DNA of 64,000 nt from Cololabis saira (GCF_033807715.1 NC_084599.1:26096125-26160124); one strand, 5' to 3'; shown: positions 1-12,359, counted from the stretch's first letter. Notes: a model not told the origin generated them from the sequence alone. Made by a program: numbers and translations.

Positions 1-2597
1 TGCATGGGGAGGGAAAGTGAAAGCGGATTTGAGGAAGTTTTGGTAAGGCCTGGGGAGGGAAAGGGGGGCCTCGGAACACAAAGTGCAGACTGGCACAAGA
101 CAACATCTCCATTTAGTGTAGCCTGAAAAACAGCTGCTTCTCTGTAGAGAATTCCCTGGAGACAGCATCCCATGTAGTCCTGAAAACCCCCATTGCTTTA
201 CTGACACCCCAGCCCTCTACCACAACTAAAGAAATGAGTTTTCTCACTAATTCATGCATTTCAGTCACCTACTTCCTTTGAGCACACAAAAAAACTCAAA
301 GCTACGTTTTCTTTTTCAAAAAGTAATATTCCTTCCCACGTAAACTCATTCACCCAGGATTCTTCAGCTCTCTTTTAATTTTTAAACATCCAACCTCTTC
401 ATTGCTGCGTCGGTTCAAGAGATCAGCAACGCGATCAACAAATGGAGAGTGTGCAACACCACACTTCTCGTCAACTCCTTTCCTGAGCCCCTGCGTCTTA
501 GAAAAATAAACGGGCAGCTATTTAATGACGAATGGCTTTTGGGATCCCTTCCACTCTCTTTATCCAACAGTGAACACTGATGGAGGACTTGCAAATGTGT
601 GGCATGTGAATGAGAATGATCCCGCTGTTTTCACAGTGTTAACTCAAAATAAACCCATAGAAATCTTTGTCGGGACTCAAGGTCCTTCTAGTAAGTGATG
701 GCATCTGTGGCGCCCATGTACACTCATGGTCAGAGTTAACCAATACGTTCAGTTTTATGCTGTACTCCTCTGTATGTCGCTGCTCTTCAAATAAGGAAAT
801 CAAGTCTTGCCAATGCTTCCTCACATTGCATACAGTGAGTCAATTTGTCTTTGGTAATCTTTGTCCGTCACATTTAGCCATTTATAGTGTTAATTAAAGA
901 GGCACAAACCAACCTTTGCACTTTTAAATCAGAGTTTTATTTTATAGGTGTGGGGGTAAAAATGAATGAGAATTTCAAGCCACGTAAGATACAGTTTGAG
1001 ATTTACTCTTGTTCTGTCACATTTTATCTTACCTCATTGCTTTTTTAAATCTCTCAATTGCTTTTGGGTTTTTTTTTCAGATAATAGGGATGGTAAGAAT
1101 CAACACTTCCCGAAATAATTAAATATTCCTTAAAATGAAAGTGAAACAAATATTTTAATATGAAAAGACAGAATTAGGAACTGCACACATGATTTTCTCA
1201 ATACGCCTTATTAGTTTGTGCAAATCGCAGCGAGCATATCAGTGCCTGCACTGTGTTAGTGAGCCAGATATGTAATTTCCAGTGATTAATTTCTAACTTT
1301 TTTTTCTAGCTTCTTTTCCAGCAGCTGTTTATTTTCAGAACCAGTTTGCAACCCAAGGATGATTGAAATCTTCTAACATAAAGCAGGGATTTTAATAAAG
1401 ATGGATGCTTGCTTTTATATCCTTCATCACTGGTGATTTCTCCTGTTGGTTTTAGCTTTAGTCTCTTAAGAAAACATACAACATATATTTCAGCACATCT
1501 TTCAGATGAACACTTGTAGTACAGCAAACCAGAGTCCCTGACCTATTCCAAACTGTTTACTTGATTTAATCACCACCTCGGTTGGAAAGTTTGTACTGTT
1601 AAGACTGGGTTGGACTGTATTTTTAAGGCAAGTGTAAGAACTGGAGACACTGGAAGAGGCTTCTCTATTTTCAACACCCCAGCAGTCGCCACAGCTAGTG
1701 TTTGAAATGATAAATGCATTATTCACCGTGTGCTACATTTGCAATTCTCATTTATTTTGATTTTAAATTGTAATCTGTATTTCTAAATGCTGAATGCAGC
1801 AGCTAATTTCCCGTGGTTAGGGTTGACGTTTCAAACGTCAAATAAGCTCAAGGTGTGTTTTGCACAATGATAAACAGATGTTGCTTCCATGAACTTTAAT
1901 AGTGCTCAGTAATGGAAATATGACACAGTGATCTGCATATTCAAACCCAGTGCTGCGACATTTCCACAGAGGCATTGACCTAATTCATGCGGATCACAGA
2001 TAACATGATAATTATGCCGAAACAGATGTGGGTTAATGTTCTGTGATCCTAGTACATATTCAGAGGCATTTAAGGCATTTCCGCTTCAGCTCCTTTGGTT
2101 TAACTTCATCTTCTCAGGTTGAAGCGCAACCTTTAAGTCAAGCTTGTTCATAATTCAACTCTGCAGAACCCATATCAATATGGTAACTGCGTGTTTATGT
2201 TGGAACCAATTAGGTTTGAAATTGTTTGGGGTGGGAAACGGAGGGGAGGAGGACTGGCGACAGAAGCCGAGCGTGTAATAGAAGAGCAGGGGAAGGGTGA
2301 TTTTCTGTAGTCGAGACAACCTCAACACATGAGACAGGAAGTGGATACTGTTTTGAGGTCAGCAAGCCGGGAGGCAGCAAAGAGGCGATGCTGCCGTGAA
2401 GTGTGAGTGAACGTTTCTAAGGGAGGGACAATTAAACCTAATCACATCACCCGCAACAACTGCAGTTAACAATGGCGTGAACACTGGTACGCCCCACAGA
2501 GCTTAGCTGGTGGTCCTGCGCACTGCAAGTGAGCGAATTCAGTTCTGTTCGTTTTCATCGCCAACATGAAGGAGCACATGTATGTAAATGATATTCT
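1..2597. other. Non-coding unique DNA, no gene seen
   Basis: No reading frame here has family resemblance; the longest are 60-76 codons and face each other on both strands. The DNA is AT-rich with no obvious transposon termini. The stretch around 2230-2530 is richer in G+C and calmer in composition than its surroundings, but I cannot assign it a role. Confidence 0.6.
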
Positions 2598-2641
2598 TAA
2601 AGGCTATTTGAACTGTAAGCACACAGTACAAATAGCCTTTA
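2598..2641. repeat. Short near-perfect inverted repeat (hairpin)
   Basis: Two 19-base arms (2598-2616 and 2623-2641) are reverse complements with one mismatch, separated by a 6-base loop (AAGCAC). Pairing does not extend beyond the arms, so the stem is shorter than a typical pre-miRNA. It could be a tiny MITE-derived palindrome or a structured RNA element; nothing nearby decides. Confidence 0.75.
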
Positions 2642-3893
2642 GGGGCACATTACAAAACAAGCTAAAGCATGTTTTGATATGTGTTTCATATACAACAATG
2701 CACTGCTAAATAATATTATAGTGAATTTAGGTATATTATAATGTTCTTGTGGTGAAACTGTCACCGAAGAGTCACAGTATCTGAACATGTCATTTGTCTT
2801 CAGTCCCAGCCTCATTATGAGCATATTCTTCACTGCCTGAGACCGTTCCAGGGCAGAGTTAGCTTCCTATGCTCCCGTCGTCAGTGCCAGCAGTGAGTAG
2901 TGATGCTTTTCCAGATTCTGACTGACTCCTGACACACACACACACACACACACACACACAAGCACACAGACTCGCACATAATCACACAACCACAAACTCA
3001 GACCCTTTCTCTCTCACACATGTACACTAATTTTGATACACATTCTTCAGCCCACACAGAGCCACACACACACCCAGGCGCCCGTGAAGAAAAAGAAAAA
3101 AAAAAAGTGCAGCGGCAGCAGAGGAAATATGGAGCACATTTTCTAGGCACTCACCGTGTCCCTCAAGGAGAAATCCATTTCAAATGTTCCCAACCTCATT
3201 GATTCTGAAAGTGGATTCAAGCCGGCAGTTGTGTTTTGTTTATCGGTGAGCGATACGGCCGCTCCGGCAGTTCACTACCGCGAGGCCACGGACAAAGGAG
3301 ATCAGAGACAGTTTGGACGAGCACTTTGCTGAGGGTGGGCTGCGGGTGGGGCTGTGTGTGAATACAATTATTATGTTATCACCGCAGTGGCACGCTAGTA
3401 CTAGCCTCTCACTTTGGTAATTGAATTAAAGATAGAAGACTGATTGGTTCGTAAATGAAGCATTAAGAAATTAATAATTTTGTCTAATTCCTTTGAGTAC
3501 AGGTGTGGAGTGGAAGGAGTGATCTATTAAAGACAAGATTGGGTGGGTGGGACAAGGCTTTGTTGATAGGACAATTAAAAAAAAATGGAAATTTACATTT
3601 TTGTACTAAATACACTACGTAATAATGATCATACAGGAAATCAGAGACTTCACCCGTTTCTTCCACCTGTTTTATTTAACGGCAGACACGATGCCAAGTA
3701 AAAGACATTCAACTCCCACACTATTTACAGCACCAAGACAGAAGTCCATCTGTCCAGCAGGATTTGGTGGAGCAGCTATTGTGAGCTGCCCTTCACTAAT
3801 CAAGTATGCCTGTGGATGGCCAGGCTTTTGATCCTGAAACAGACGTTTACAAATTCAGCAGCGTGTGTGGGCCACGGCCACAGCCCAGCCACG

Positions 3894-3896
<3 letters not shown>
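2642..3896. other. Non-coding DNA with scattered CA/CACA tracts
   Basis: Apart from the CA array listed separately, this stretch has a loose CACA-rich part to about 3075, an A-rich tract near 3090-3105, and a G+C-richer patch (about 3235-3360). No convincing reading frame or transposon end was seen. Confidence 0.55.
2932..2960. repeat. (CA)n microsatellite
   Basis: Uninterrupted AC dinucleotide run, about 14 units, followed by imperfect CACA tracts to about 3070. Confidence 0.97.

Positions 3897-3985
<89 letters not shown>
3897..3985. repeat. (CA)n microsatellite, long and pure
   Basis: About 44 uninterrupted CA units. A pure array of this length is normally highly polymorphic and can adopt left-handed DNA. 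All the Thr-His and Cys-Val reading frames over it are artefacts of the repeat. Confidence 0.99.
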
Positions 3986-3986
<1 letters not shown>

Positions 3987-4269
3987 CCAGCCTGCAGTCA
4001 CCAAGGCACCTTCCCACACTGACTGCACAGCACATGTTGTTAGCTGCATGACTGGTAGCTCAATCAAGAGGCTGTCGGATTTTTGTAACAGCTGTGTCAA
4101 ACTTCCATACAGATGTGACTACCATGTGAGACACATTTGTCATATTCTCAGTTTGGTTTATCTTACCTATTTACTAATTTTCTTTTTCCATTTCATCTTG
4201 CTCAAAGCTGCATTCGACTCTAACAAAAACCATGCATGCGCACACGCTTTCGGAGATACACTTCAGCCC
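3986..4269. other. Non-coding spacer
   Basis: No gene or repeat is recognised between the CA array and the SINE fragment. A 153-codon frame starting at 3865 exists only because the CA array has no stops. Confidence 0.6.
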
Positions 4270-4397
4270 AACGGACATGTTTTCGGTCTGTGGAAGGAAA
4301 CTGGAGTACACAGAGCGAACACATGAAAAGGCCCCAGCCAATTAGAGCCGGAAACCCTCTCACTGCGAGGCATATGTGCTAACAACCACACGACCCT
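4270..4397 (-). mobile_element. Decayed tRNA-derived SINE, head fragment
   Basis: Read on the minus strand, this matches the head of the common fish SINE with an (ATGG)n tail. It has a degenerate tRNA-like head, then the 'ggctggggcctttc' core just after the B-box position, and a segment resembling the 'ggaaactggagtac' block (around 4297). The 3' part and tail are missing. The assignment is from remembered family sequence, not from alignment. Confidence 0.55.
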
Positions 4398-4402
4398 TCT
4401 GC

Positions 4403-4420
4403 TTCATTCATTCATTCATT
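4403..4420. repeat. (TTCA)n short tandem repeat
   Basis: About four and a half copies of TTCA directly beside the SINE fragment. Confidence 0.9.
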
Positions 4421-6039
4421 TTCTTTGATCTACAAATGACAGAAAAATGGCAAAAAGGAAGCGATGTGAAAAAGTCCTGCTAACTCATGTCCCATGCAGC
4501 ATTCACGAACAAACCTCTGATTCTTCCAGTTCATGGTTTTACTTTGAGAGGGTTTCAGTGAATTTCTCTTTGAATAATAGTGACATCCACTTGAGACTTC
4601 TTAAAATTAATAGTCTGTGATATAGTTTTGGGCTTCATTCCACTGACTTAAGAAATCCAAGTATCATTTTGAAAAGCCTGCATTATAAAACATTCTTTTT
4701 TGTATGAAATAAGAGGGTAATTAATTTAAACACTTGCTATAGAGCCAACCAGGAGAAGTTTGTAGCTTTTCAAAGAGACAAGCATTCATTCCTAAAGTCC
4801 AACTGGATCACATTCTGACCGTGACACGGCCACCAAAGTTGATTTTGGCCGCTCAGATGAATGCTTATGAATCCCTTGACCACTGCCCAGCTAAAAATAC
4901 ACGCCAGGCTCATTTTGATGGACTCCGTAAAAGATCAGTCAAGCAGGAAGCTCGACCATACAATGCCTCTGCAGTAAGGTCTAACACATACAGTGGTTTT
5001 ATATCACTAACTGGATACGTTTTAATGACGGTAACAGACCAGAAATTAACCAGTGTTGACATAAAGTATAGCATTCAAGAAAAAAAACAACATACGGTGT
5101 CAGTTGACACCACAGATCCTTTTTATGAGGACTAAATCAAAGAGGACAAGGAAGGACAATTAAATACTGGAGTTTGGGGATTAGAAGATGAATGACTTGC
5201 TGATTAAATGCTGTCAAAATATGTGACTTTGTATGACCATACCGTTTACAGCTTGTACAGTCAAGCCCACAAGATGATGGGGGTTTAAAAGTGTGGCTTT
5301 AAAAATAAACAGCCGGCAAAATTAGTCGTTATACTTATACTTATACTAGACGTGATCCACATGCAGTCCTAACGGGGGGAGCCATTGCCACAACACAGAG
5401 CTGCCATTTAACTCTGAAGCAGTGTCATTTTGATTTTATGCAGAATATTTTGTAGGATGTGCGGTTATCATGTCAGTTACTTTGCTCTGTGGCATTTAAA
5501 AAATGCAAATACAACGGTGTCATAGACAGTTCCCTACCAGCATGTGTTTCACATTCCCTCTATCGAGCAACTTTAGAACATATCCAGCAACTTTAAGACA
5601 TTTTCTGTTTTTTTTAGAAAGAAGACAGAGAAGCTCATAAAGCCCTGGGTGAACGATCCCTCTCAAAGACTGCCTTTGGCACCTGTTGTTGACTCTTAAT
5701 AGCAGAAAGTCCTGGTTGGAGGACCTGTCAGGCAGCTCCGTGGAGAGTGAGGGATTGGGTGAAAAAACCACGGTCTACTAGGTGTGACTGGCTGAAAATG
5801 TAGGGATGACTAAGGGCTGCCCCTGTAGCCTTCTGCACCGTGTTTCTGCCCATCCTTCATATGAAAATGGAGTAAAAAAAAGTATATTTCCTGCCCGACT
5901 CGATGGTTCATGCTGCCATGCTGGCTGAGCCGTCATTTTGTCTTTTGACAGGTGTCATGGCCCAACACCACACTGCCATTTCCCCACACCTGTGACTGAC
6001 CACACTAAGCAGCTCCCTCTGGTTTCAATAAAACATTAC
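4421..6039. other. Non-coding unique DNA
   Basis: The stretch is AT-rich. A 104-codon frame (4821-5135, +) has no recognisable family features. A minor (TATACT)3 repeat lies at 5330-5347. Nothing else could be assigned. Confidence 0.55.
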
Positions 6040-6205
6040 AGAGAGAGAGGGAGAGAAAAAGAAAGAACGGGGAAAAAAACTGTGGTCTGCATCTGCTGAC
6101 TTGAGTTATTGGGTGAGGTATTGTCTATTTTCTTTGTTTGATATCAACCTACTCTTTTTTTTCCTTTTCATTTCTTTTTTTCCTTTTTTTTTTTGTTTTA
6201 CTTAC
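6040..6205. repeat. Polypurine tract then polypyrimidine tract
   Basis: Positions about 6040-6080 are almost all G/A (GAGAGAGG, AAAGAAAG). About 6152-6203 is almost all T/C, including a long T run. Such mirror-like strand asymmetry can form H-DNA, but no function is implied. Confidence 0.7.
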
Positions 6206-6405
6206 CCCGTAATAATGATTGTAGTCGATCCAGTGAGGCTAATAAAAGCTCCCTGCCAAAACAGGTGTGAGTTGGCGTTCTTGCTGTGTAACATTGTCAG
6301 AAAGGTGACATGAGTTGATGGATAATTAAGTTCAGATCCTCGTATTTCTAACCCTGTGCTCTGCCTACTCTCGGCTTCGGCGTTCCTACTGCGAGGCTTT
6401 AATCA
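6206..6405. other. Non-coding spacer
   Basis: Nothing recognisable between the pyrimidine tract and the SINE tail. Confidence 0.6.
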
Positions 6406-6672
6406 CATCCGTCCATCTATACCCACTGCATCCTATTTAAAAGTCACTGGTGGGGTGGGGGGATGGTGTGGAGCTTCAGCTTTACAGAGTCATCATCAGG
6501 CTAGAGGACAAGCTGGACAGGTCGCCGATTCTTCACAGAGCCAGAGACAAAAAGGAAAAACAACAACACTGCCTCCTACGACCCGTTTAGGATGATAGAA
6601 AGATCCCAGTCGTGATGGGGAAGCTTCTTGCAGTGAGACAACAGCGCTAACCATCACACCACCACGATGCCT
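6406..6672 (-). mobile_element. Decayed (ATGG)n-tailed tRNA-SINE, near full span
   Basis: On the plus strand it starts with the degraded tail (CATCCGTCCATCTATACCC), then has 'ggacaggtcgcc' (around 6515), and ends with 'gcgctaaccatcacaccacc', which is the reverse complement of the tRNA-like head (A-box side). It therefore sits on the minus strand, with several internal deletions compared with the family as I remember it. Such SINEs are copied by a partner LINE with a matching tail. Confidence 0.65.
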
Positions 6673-8800
6673 GCATTCATCACAAAAGTCCTGTTTCCAT
6701 TAGCGGGGCACCAGGGCAGTTTTATGGGCCTGAATAGTTGATGTTGTCTTCATTACTAAGAAAAACCCCACAAGGAGAAGGTTTGAGGTTGCAGTGCATG
6801 TGCATCGTGTGCGAGCAGACTACAAATTCAAATTGACATCATTTCAAACACTGAAAATAAAACAAGGTGACTCATTCCTCTGATTTTCGCAGCAATCCTT
6901 TTTAAATACAGCTGACAGTGTGGAGGGCTGATAACAATACATCTTTTTAAGTGCACTTTCTTGTGTATCTGTCATTAACTATAATGGGGATGTTTTTTCA
7001 AATGAAAGTAGAAAATCATAGTAAAAATAAATATAAAAGGGCTCTTCGTTTATAGTTACATTGAACTGGATTTTGCCATATCTATATCTTAAAAGACAAA
7101 AATATACACGGGTTTTCTTTTTTTTTTATTCCACAGCTTTCCCCAACCTTTTAGAATCTTGTAAAGTTTCAGCATGGATTGATTGGAGACGCAGTTGTGT
7201 TTAGTCCATCAATCAGAAAATAAGGTCTCTGGGGGTTTGGCCTGACTCGTTTGGAAACCACTCCAGCACAGCCTTGAGAAGAGTCGAGGAAGAGCGTCCA
7301 AGTCAAGTCTTGTTTGTTTGCATGCAATCACAGCAAATTCTGGCTCTGAAAGCCTGTTGACCTGAGAAACATGTTGAAATTTGTAAACAGCTGACGACTT
7401 ACGAAGCCTAGCGTCCCTGATGATGAAATATTTTTGTCAGGGCTTCAGAGAGCCCAGCAGTGTAACCCCTGGCTTACCTTCACATACGCCAACTGTGTTT
7501 TAACGCTTTTTACTCAGAGAACATCATTCATATTTCAGCTGTAAATGTGTCCCCTTGAGTAGCAGATCTTGGAAAATTCATGCCAACTACCAAAAAAAAA
7601 AGCTAAGGGATGCACAGTTTCCAGTGTGCTATATTTTCACTGCTAATCATCCTGAAAAGCTGTGGATGGCTAACAATGAGCATGGTGAATTATGCATTTT
7701 ATGCCAGCGAGCTGCTGCAGAGTGCAGCTGATCTGTCTGGCAGGTTTTCTACAAAAGTATCAGTCAATATGATGACAAGTCCAGCTAGAGCAACACAGAG
7801 ATCATTCAGAGGATGAGAGGTTTTATAGCCCGTAGCTGGAATGTTGGTTTGCGGATAGGTTTAGCTCATAAATATCTGGCCAGCATCATGACCAAACGTG
7901 CGTTCTGAGTAAATATGGAATGTGTGAATTGATATTATCAATAAGCTTAAAGATCTTCAATACATACATCCACTCAATTTTGTGAATTCTGAAAGACATA
8001 ATCCCTTAACTAGAATGAAGACAACGTGTCACGATCCAAGCCCTTTGATTTACACAAAATGAAGAAATAATTGACATAAAACATTGAGAATACCATGGAA
8101 TTCTTCTGCTGACTTTGATGCAAAGATGGAAACAGCATCTATTCTGAGGAAACATCATCAGAAGCTATAGTTTGGAAAACTGTTCAGTCATCAGACATTT
8201 TTCTTTTTTTAACTTTCAATTCATGGACAAGAAACCGTAAGATGCAGGTATCTTGAGTTTCCGGAGGCAAACAAGTCTCCACGATGTGAGTCGAAGGAAA
8301 AATGACCAAAAACAAAAAGACTATAGTTGACTGTCTCCCATCCATTCTTCGAATTTTAATTGTTTTATTTATTTTAACCCAACAAAGATCTCTAGTTTTT
8401 TGTCACTTGGTGACAAATGGAAAGTGGGCTTGTTACTACCTCTCAAGGCTGGACGGGGCGTGATAGCAGAGGAACAAAATGTTATGTCATTCCATTTCTG
8501 TATGATTCACTCAGCGTGGAGTAAAGATGCTACAGGGTGGAACGAACTAATTATGTGAATGGGGCTTTAGTTTCTAAAATGCATTATTACAGAATTAGTC
8601 AAATCTGTGTTTTTTGTCAGTGGTAAACCTTTATTTGCCCCGCATGAGAGGTAGTTAAAAAAAACAAAAAAACAGGAAAGACCAGCAAAAAGCTTAATTT
8701 AGTGTAGCTGTTCATTGATGATTGCAATAGAAGTGAGCGAACATTTTGGACATGTACATTTGAGAAATACAATACAACGGTCCCAATACTTTAATACTTG
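6673..8800. other. Non-coding unique DNA
   Basis: No transposon termini or credible coding potential seen. The DNA is AT-rich and contains A/T homopolymers near 7110-7130 and 8660. Confidence 0.55.
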
Positions 8801-8811
8801 GAAATGGAACA
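8801..8811 (+). repeat. Target-site duplication, left copy (SINE)
   Basis: GAAATGGAACA here is repeated exactly at 9279-9289 and brackets the SINE. Confidence 0.85.
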
Positions 8812-9278
8812 GGTTCAATTCCCGCCGGGGACGCTGTGGGCGCTGAAGTGCGTGTTAGTTCCCCCATGACTTCAGCACCCACACCCTGGGTGGGGTTGGT
8901 GAAAGGGCCTTTCTGTGTGGAGTTTGCATGTTCTCCCCGTGTTCCCTTGGTAGCTAATGTGAGCTGCCCTCACAAAAACATGCAATAGTCCTGGGTTATA
9001 CATGCCCCCTCTGGCCAGCCAGGGCACCAGATGGGGTGGGGAGGATCTGGCCGGAATAACGTGATCCTTCCACGCGCTACGTCCGGCCGGAGAAACCCCA
9101 CCCTGTCTGGTGAAAAGAAGCGGCCTGCTCACTCCTCAGGTTAAGGAGGAGACCTGAGCTCAGTGCAGGGCCCTCCCGGGGTTGGTAGAGGGAGCAATGC
9201 CCAGGACTGTAGCTTAGGTAGGAGCACTGGGTGATATAACGGGGAAAAAATCGGGATAAAAATATATTAAAAAAAAAA
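8812..9278 (+). mobile_element. tRNA-related SINE, head-truncated, with A-rich tail
   Basis: The insert begins exactly at GGTTCAATTCC, a good match to the RNA polymerase III B box (GGTTCRANNCC). The tRNA part upstream of it, including the A box, is absent, which suggests 5' truncation. A body follows that contains the fish-SINE core 'gtggagtttgcatgttctcc' (about 8918-8937), a G+C-rich unit to about 9230, and an A-rich tail. An exact 11-bp duplication flanks it, as expected for LINE-driven target-primed reverse transcription. The long body suggests a composite SINE. It should be transcriptionally dead without its A box. Confidence 0.8.
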
Positions 9279-9289
9279 GAAATGGAACA
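9279..9289 (+). repeat. Target-site duplication, right copy (SINE)
   Basis: Exact GAAATGGAACA match to 8801-8811, lying directly after the A-rich tail. Confidence 0.85.
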
Positions 9290-10603
9290 AAATAATAAAA
9301 AAAAGAAAACATGTTTAGTCTTGGTATTTATAAGTCGGTTATAAAGCAGAACCAAATAGCATAAATATACTGTCCCTTCTTCTTACCCTGCCTATTTACT
9401 TTCATTTGCTGTTTACTTCCAGTTTCATTTGCTCATGTTAGAGAAATATCAGGCTTCACAAACTGACCCTTTGAAGAGTCTGGTCTACTGCATCTTTCAA
9501 ATCTCCATTTTCAAGCTTAACAGGATGACAGGTCCTTCCCCAATTTGCATGTGATGCAAAACAGGCTGCAGAAGCGATGAAAGAAAATTCTCACTCAAGT
9601 GCATTACTTTGACAGGTGTGCTGTTCCACCATTTGTGTCCATGCGCTCAAGTAACACGTGTCCTATTTTTATGCCCATTTGACAATTTACCTGGAAAGCA
9701 TGCTGAATGAAATGTTTATCTAAAACAAACATAAGAGGAGAGAAGAACCAGAAGTGACCCAACATGCCAACGACTACTTCTATCCCTTTATCAGTTCCCT
9801 TTGACAGCCTCTAGTAAGTATAGCAGCAGTATCAAGGATCCTTACTCTATATCTCACTGATGTCTGCCTCCCTTTTCCACTGACAGACATGATTATGAGG
9901 AAATTTCTGTCTTCATGTTTCATTCAAGACGGATAAACACCATCCGAGACGGCACATAAACACGTACAGGCATGCTCACCAACGTAAACACAGTTTCCTT
10001 TTGGGGTCACTTTTCCATTTTTCTTCCTTTCTTCTTGTGTTTTCTACCACATCAATCTCAGCCTTCCCTCCACAAACCTTTTTTTTCCAGCCACATTAGA
10101 CAGAATCACTGAAGGAACAAAAAGAGGGCAGGGAGAGAGAGAAGAAAATCAAGACAATGGACAGCAATTATGACCAGAGGGGAGGAAAAACCAATGACAT
10201 AAACAAAAACACCAGAAAGCATGAAAAGTTGTTAACAGTTCCTCTTTAAAATTTATGTACCATTGTCTGGATGTCAACAAAGCGGTACTCTCCGTCACCA
10301 CCACAGGGAAAATTATAGCATTATGAAACCTAAAGAGGAAATGAGAAAAGACAAGAGTACAAACAGAGATTAACATGTTTATCCATCATGTAAAGCAAAA
10401 CTACAGTTTCAGAATGCTGAACGGGCTTTCTGCTAGCTTATAGAAAAGTGGTCCAAGACTGTTGTATGTTTTAATAACCACAACAGCACCATGACAGGAA
10501 TAGGAACTTTTGGGATACCAAAGTTTCATGAGTGTCAAGCCTGAGTTTTTGTCTGGCTGGTTGGTCGGTCAGTCAGCCCACCCTCTTAAAAACTCTACCG
10601 TTT
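9290..10603. other. Non-coding unique DNA
   Basis: Nothing recognised except A-rich DNA continuing from the SINE tail and T-runs near 10080. No credible reading frame. Confidence 0.55.
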
Positions 10604-11422
10604 TTAAAGGTATTGTGACATCATTTTTAACATGCTTTTAACACTATTAAAAGTCTTGGCCAACATCTCTCAAATGTGTCTAAAAGAGTGTAACAAGAAA
10701 AACTTCACTCTAGTACTCCATTCCTGGCTTTTTATGACAGTGTTTTTTTGCGCCGTGAAAAACGCTTCCTTTTCCCCCTTTCCTGTCAATCATTGCGCCG
10801 CTCCTCCTCCAAACCTCCTCCAACCAAACCATACGCTCACAGCGGCGTCGGAGAGTTAAGCCGGGAGCGACAGGCGAAGCACGGAAAAGCAGCAGGGCGA
10901 ACCACAGCAAACAATCATAAAAATAAAGGCATGCAAGCAGCACTGTCCCCTTATCTTAAGTCCAGTCAGTGGCCGCGGGTCTTCTTAGCAGTTTTCCTCC
11001 GCTGATGAGAACAGAAGAGGCTCTAAACAGCTCCGTGTTAAGCCTGATTTATGGTTCCGCGATAAATCGACGCAGAGCCTACGCCGTAGGGTTCAGTGTA
11101 CGGTGCGCGTCGCCGCGTAACCCTACGCCGTAGGCTCTGCGTCGGTGTAACGCGGAACCATAAATCAGCTTTTATGGTGCGCTGGAGAGGAGAGGAGACA
11201 GGGAGCTGGGTGGAGGGGGCGGTGATTTAGCGGGTCTATACGTAACGACCCGCCACCAAACCAGATGCGCCGTTTTTGCACAGTTATGCGGAAAATCCCA
11301 GAAAGCACACAATACACTGAATGTTAAAAGTTTGTTGTTTTTTGGGTGTAATTGATGTCAAGACACCCAACAAAACACAAAAAATCAAGAAAAATGTGTT
11401 TTTCATGTCACAATACCTTTAA
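10604..11422. mobile_element. Non-autonomous TTAA-type DNA transposon (Kolobok- or piggyBac-like)
   Basis: Both ends carry TTAA (10604-10607 and 11419-11422), followed inwards by AGGTATTGTGACAT in perfect inverted orientation. That makes an 18-bp terminal inverted repeat counting the TTAA. TTAA target duplication is typical of Kolobok and piggyBac superfamilies. The terminal AGG and the similarity in style to the element at 23608 favour Kolobok, but this is inference. The interior has no transposase frame and includes a CpG-rich segment (about 10740-10900) and a nested palindrome (11044-11168). At 819 bp it is too short to be autonomous. Confidence 0.8.
11044..11168. mobile_element. Palindromic fold-back MITE inside the TTAA element
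   Basis: Two 48-base arms (11044-11091 and 11121-11168) are reverse complements except for a few mismatches in one 7-base block and one other base, around a 29-base G+C-rich centre. The ends read CTGATTTATGGTTCCGCG and its complement. This fold-back is familiar from fish genomes. It is very CpG-rich. A TA dinucleotide lies a few bases outside each arm (11039-11040, 11173-11174), but a target duplication cannot be fixed, so the superfamily is left open. Confidence 0.85.
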
Positions 11423-12359
11423 GCAATTTTTAACAAGAACCTACTTCAAAACAACATTTCACATCCATGAAAACTCTCACGGGGGTTTAGTTGTGTGGTA
11501 TGTAAGATCTTTGAGTTTTACGTTACCTGCATTGTATTTTCCAGTTTATTACAGCTGCATCGCTTCTTGTTTCTCCAAACTACAGGCCGGACAGAGGTTC
11601 ACATTATACTTTACATTATATGTAATCTTGCGCTTAAAAAAATAGACATTAAACACAATTTGTGTTCACGCCTTATTAACATCTCAGCCGTATTAATAAT
11701 GCTCCAATGAATGACTTTTCTAACCCCGAACCTCCGTGACATCACGGTGAGGGGAGTTTCCTTGTCTGGCCATACTTGGAAGTCAGAGTGTGTCCACAAG
11801 CATGAGAGCATCAGAAGTCGTTTTTAAAGTGGAAATTTACAACTGGCAGGCAGGATCAAATATATTTTCCTTCCCGGTTAATCTGCCAGTACCTATTCCA
11901 AAACATTTTGCTTTTGTTTCCAAAATATTTTCAAAGAAATCGGTTGTTTGTTGAGGGAAAGTTGGTCGACCACGACTGATAGAGGAAACTTTGTTTTCCC
12001 AGGCCACCAATGGGGCATTTGTTTGTTCACTACACTTCACAGAGGATCGTTTCATGGACTAAGCCCAGTATTTATTGTACTTGGTACAGTGACAATTGCT
12101 GCTGAGTTTCACATTTTTATGCCCCATCTCAGCAAGAAAATAAATAAAATACATAAAGGAATTCACATCAATGCATCTCGTGAAAAAAAAAGAATTACTG
12201 TTCACACGTGCAATATTGGACTAGTGAGATCCACATGCATGTAACAGAGGAGCTCAAATGAACTAAATTATTGATTAAGCATTTGTTTTGCTGTGCTGGA
12301 GCGTGCAGTTGGCTAAATATGCAACTGGTGAGTACAAGGAACCGTGATGTACGATGTTT
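11423..12359. other. Non-coding unique DNA
   Basis: Several 60-98 codon frames on both strands overlap each other, and none has recognisable motifs. No repeat termini seen. Confidence 0.55.

Noticed and set aside
2598..2641. A microRNA precursor
   Set aside because: A 19-bp stem with a 6-base loop is too short for Drosha/Dicer processing, and there is no expression evidence.
3800..4326. Several 60-153 codon frames of Thr-His or Cys-Val repeats
   Set aside because: They are translations of the (CA)n array, which has no stops in any frame.
8812..8822. A tRNA gene, from the B-box match
   Set aside because: No A box, acceptor stem or anticodon arm; it is the truncated head of a SINE.
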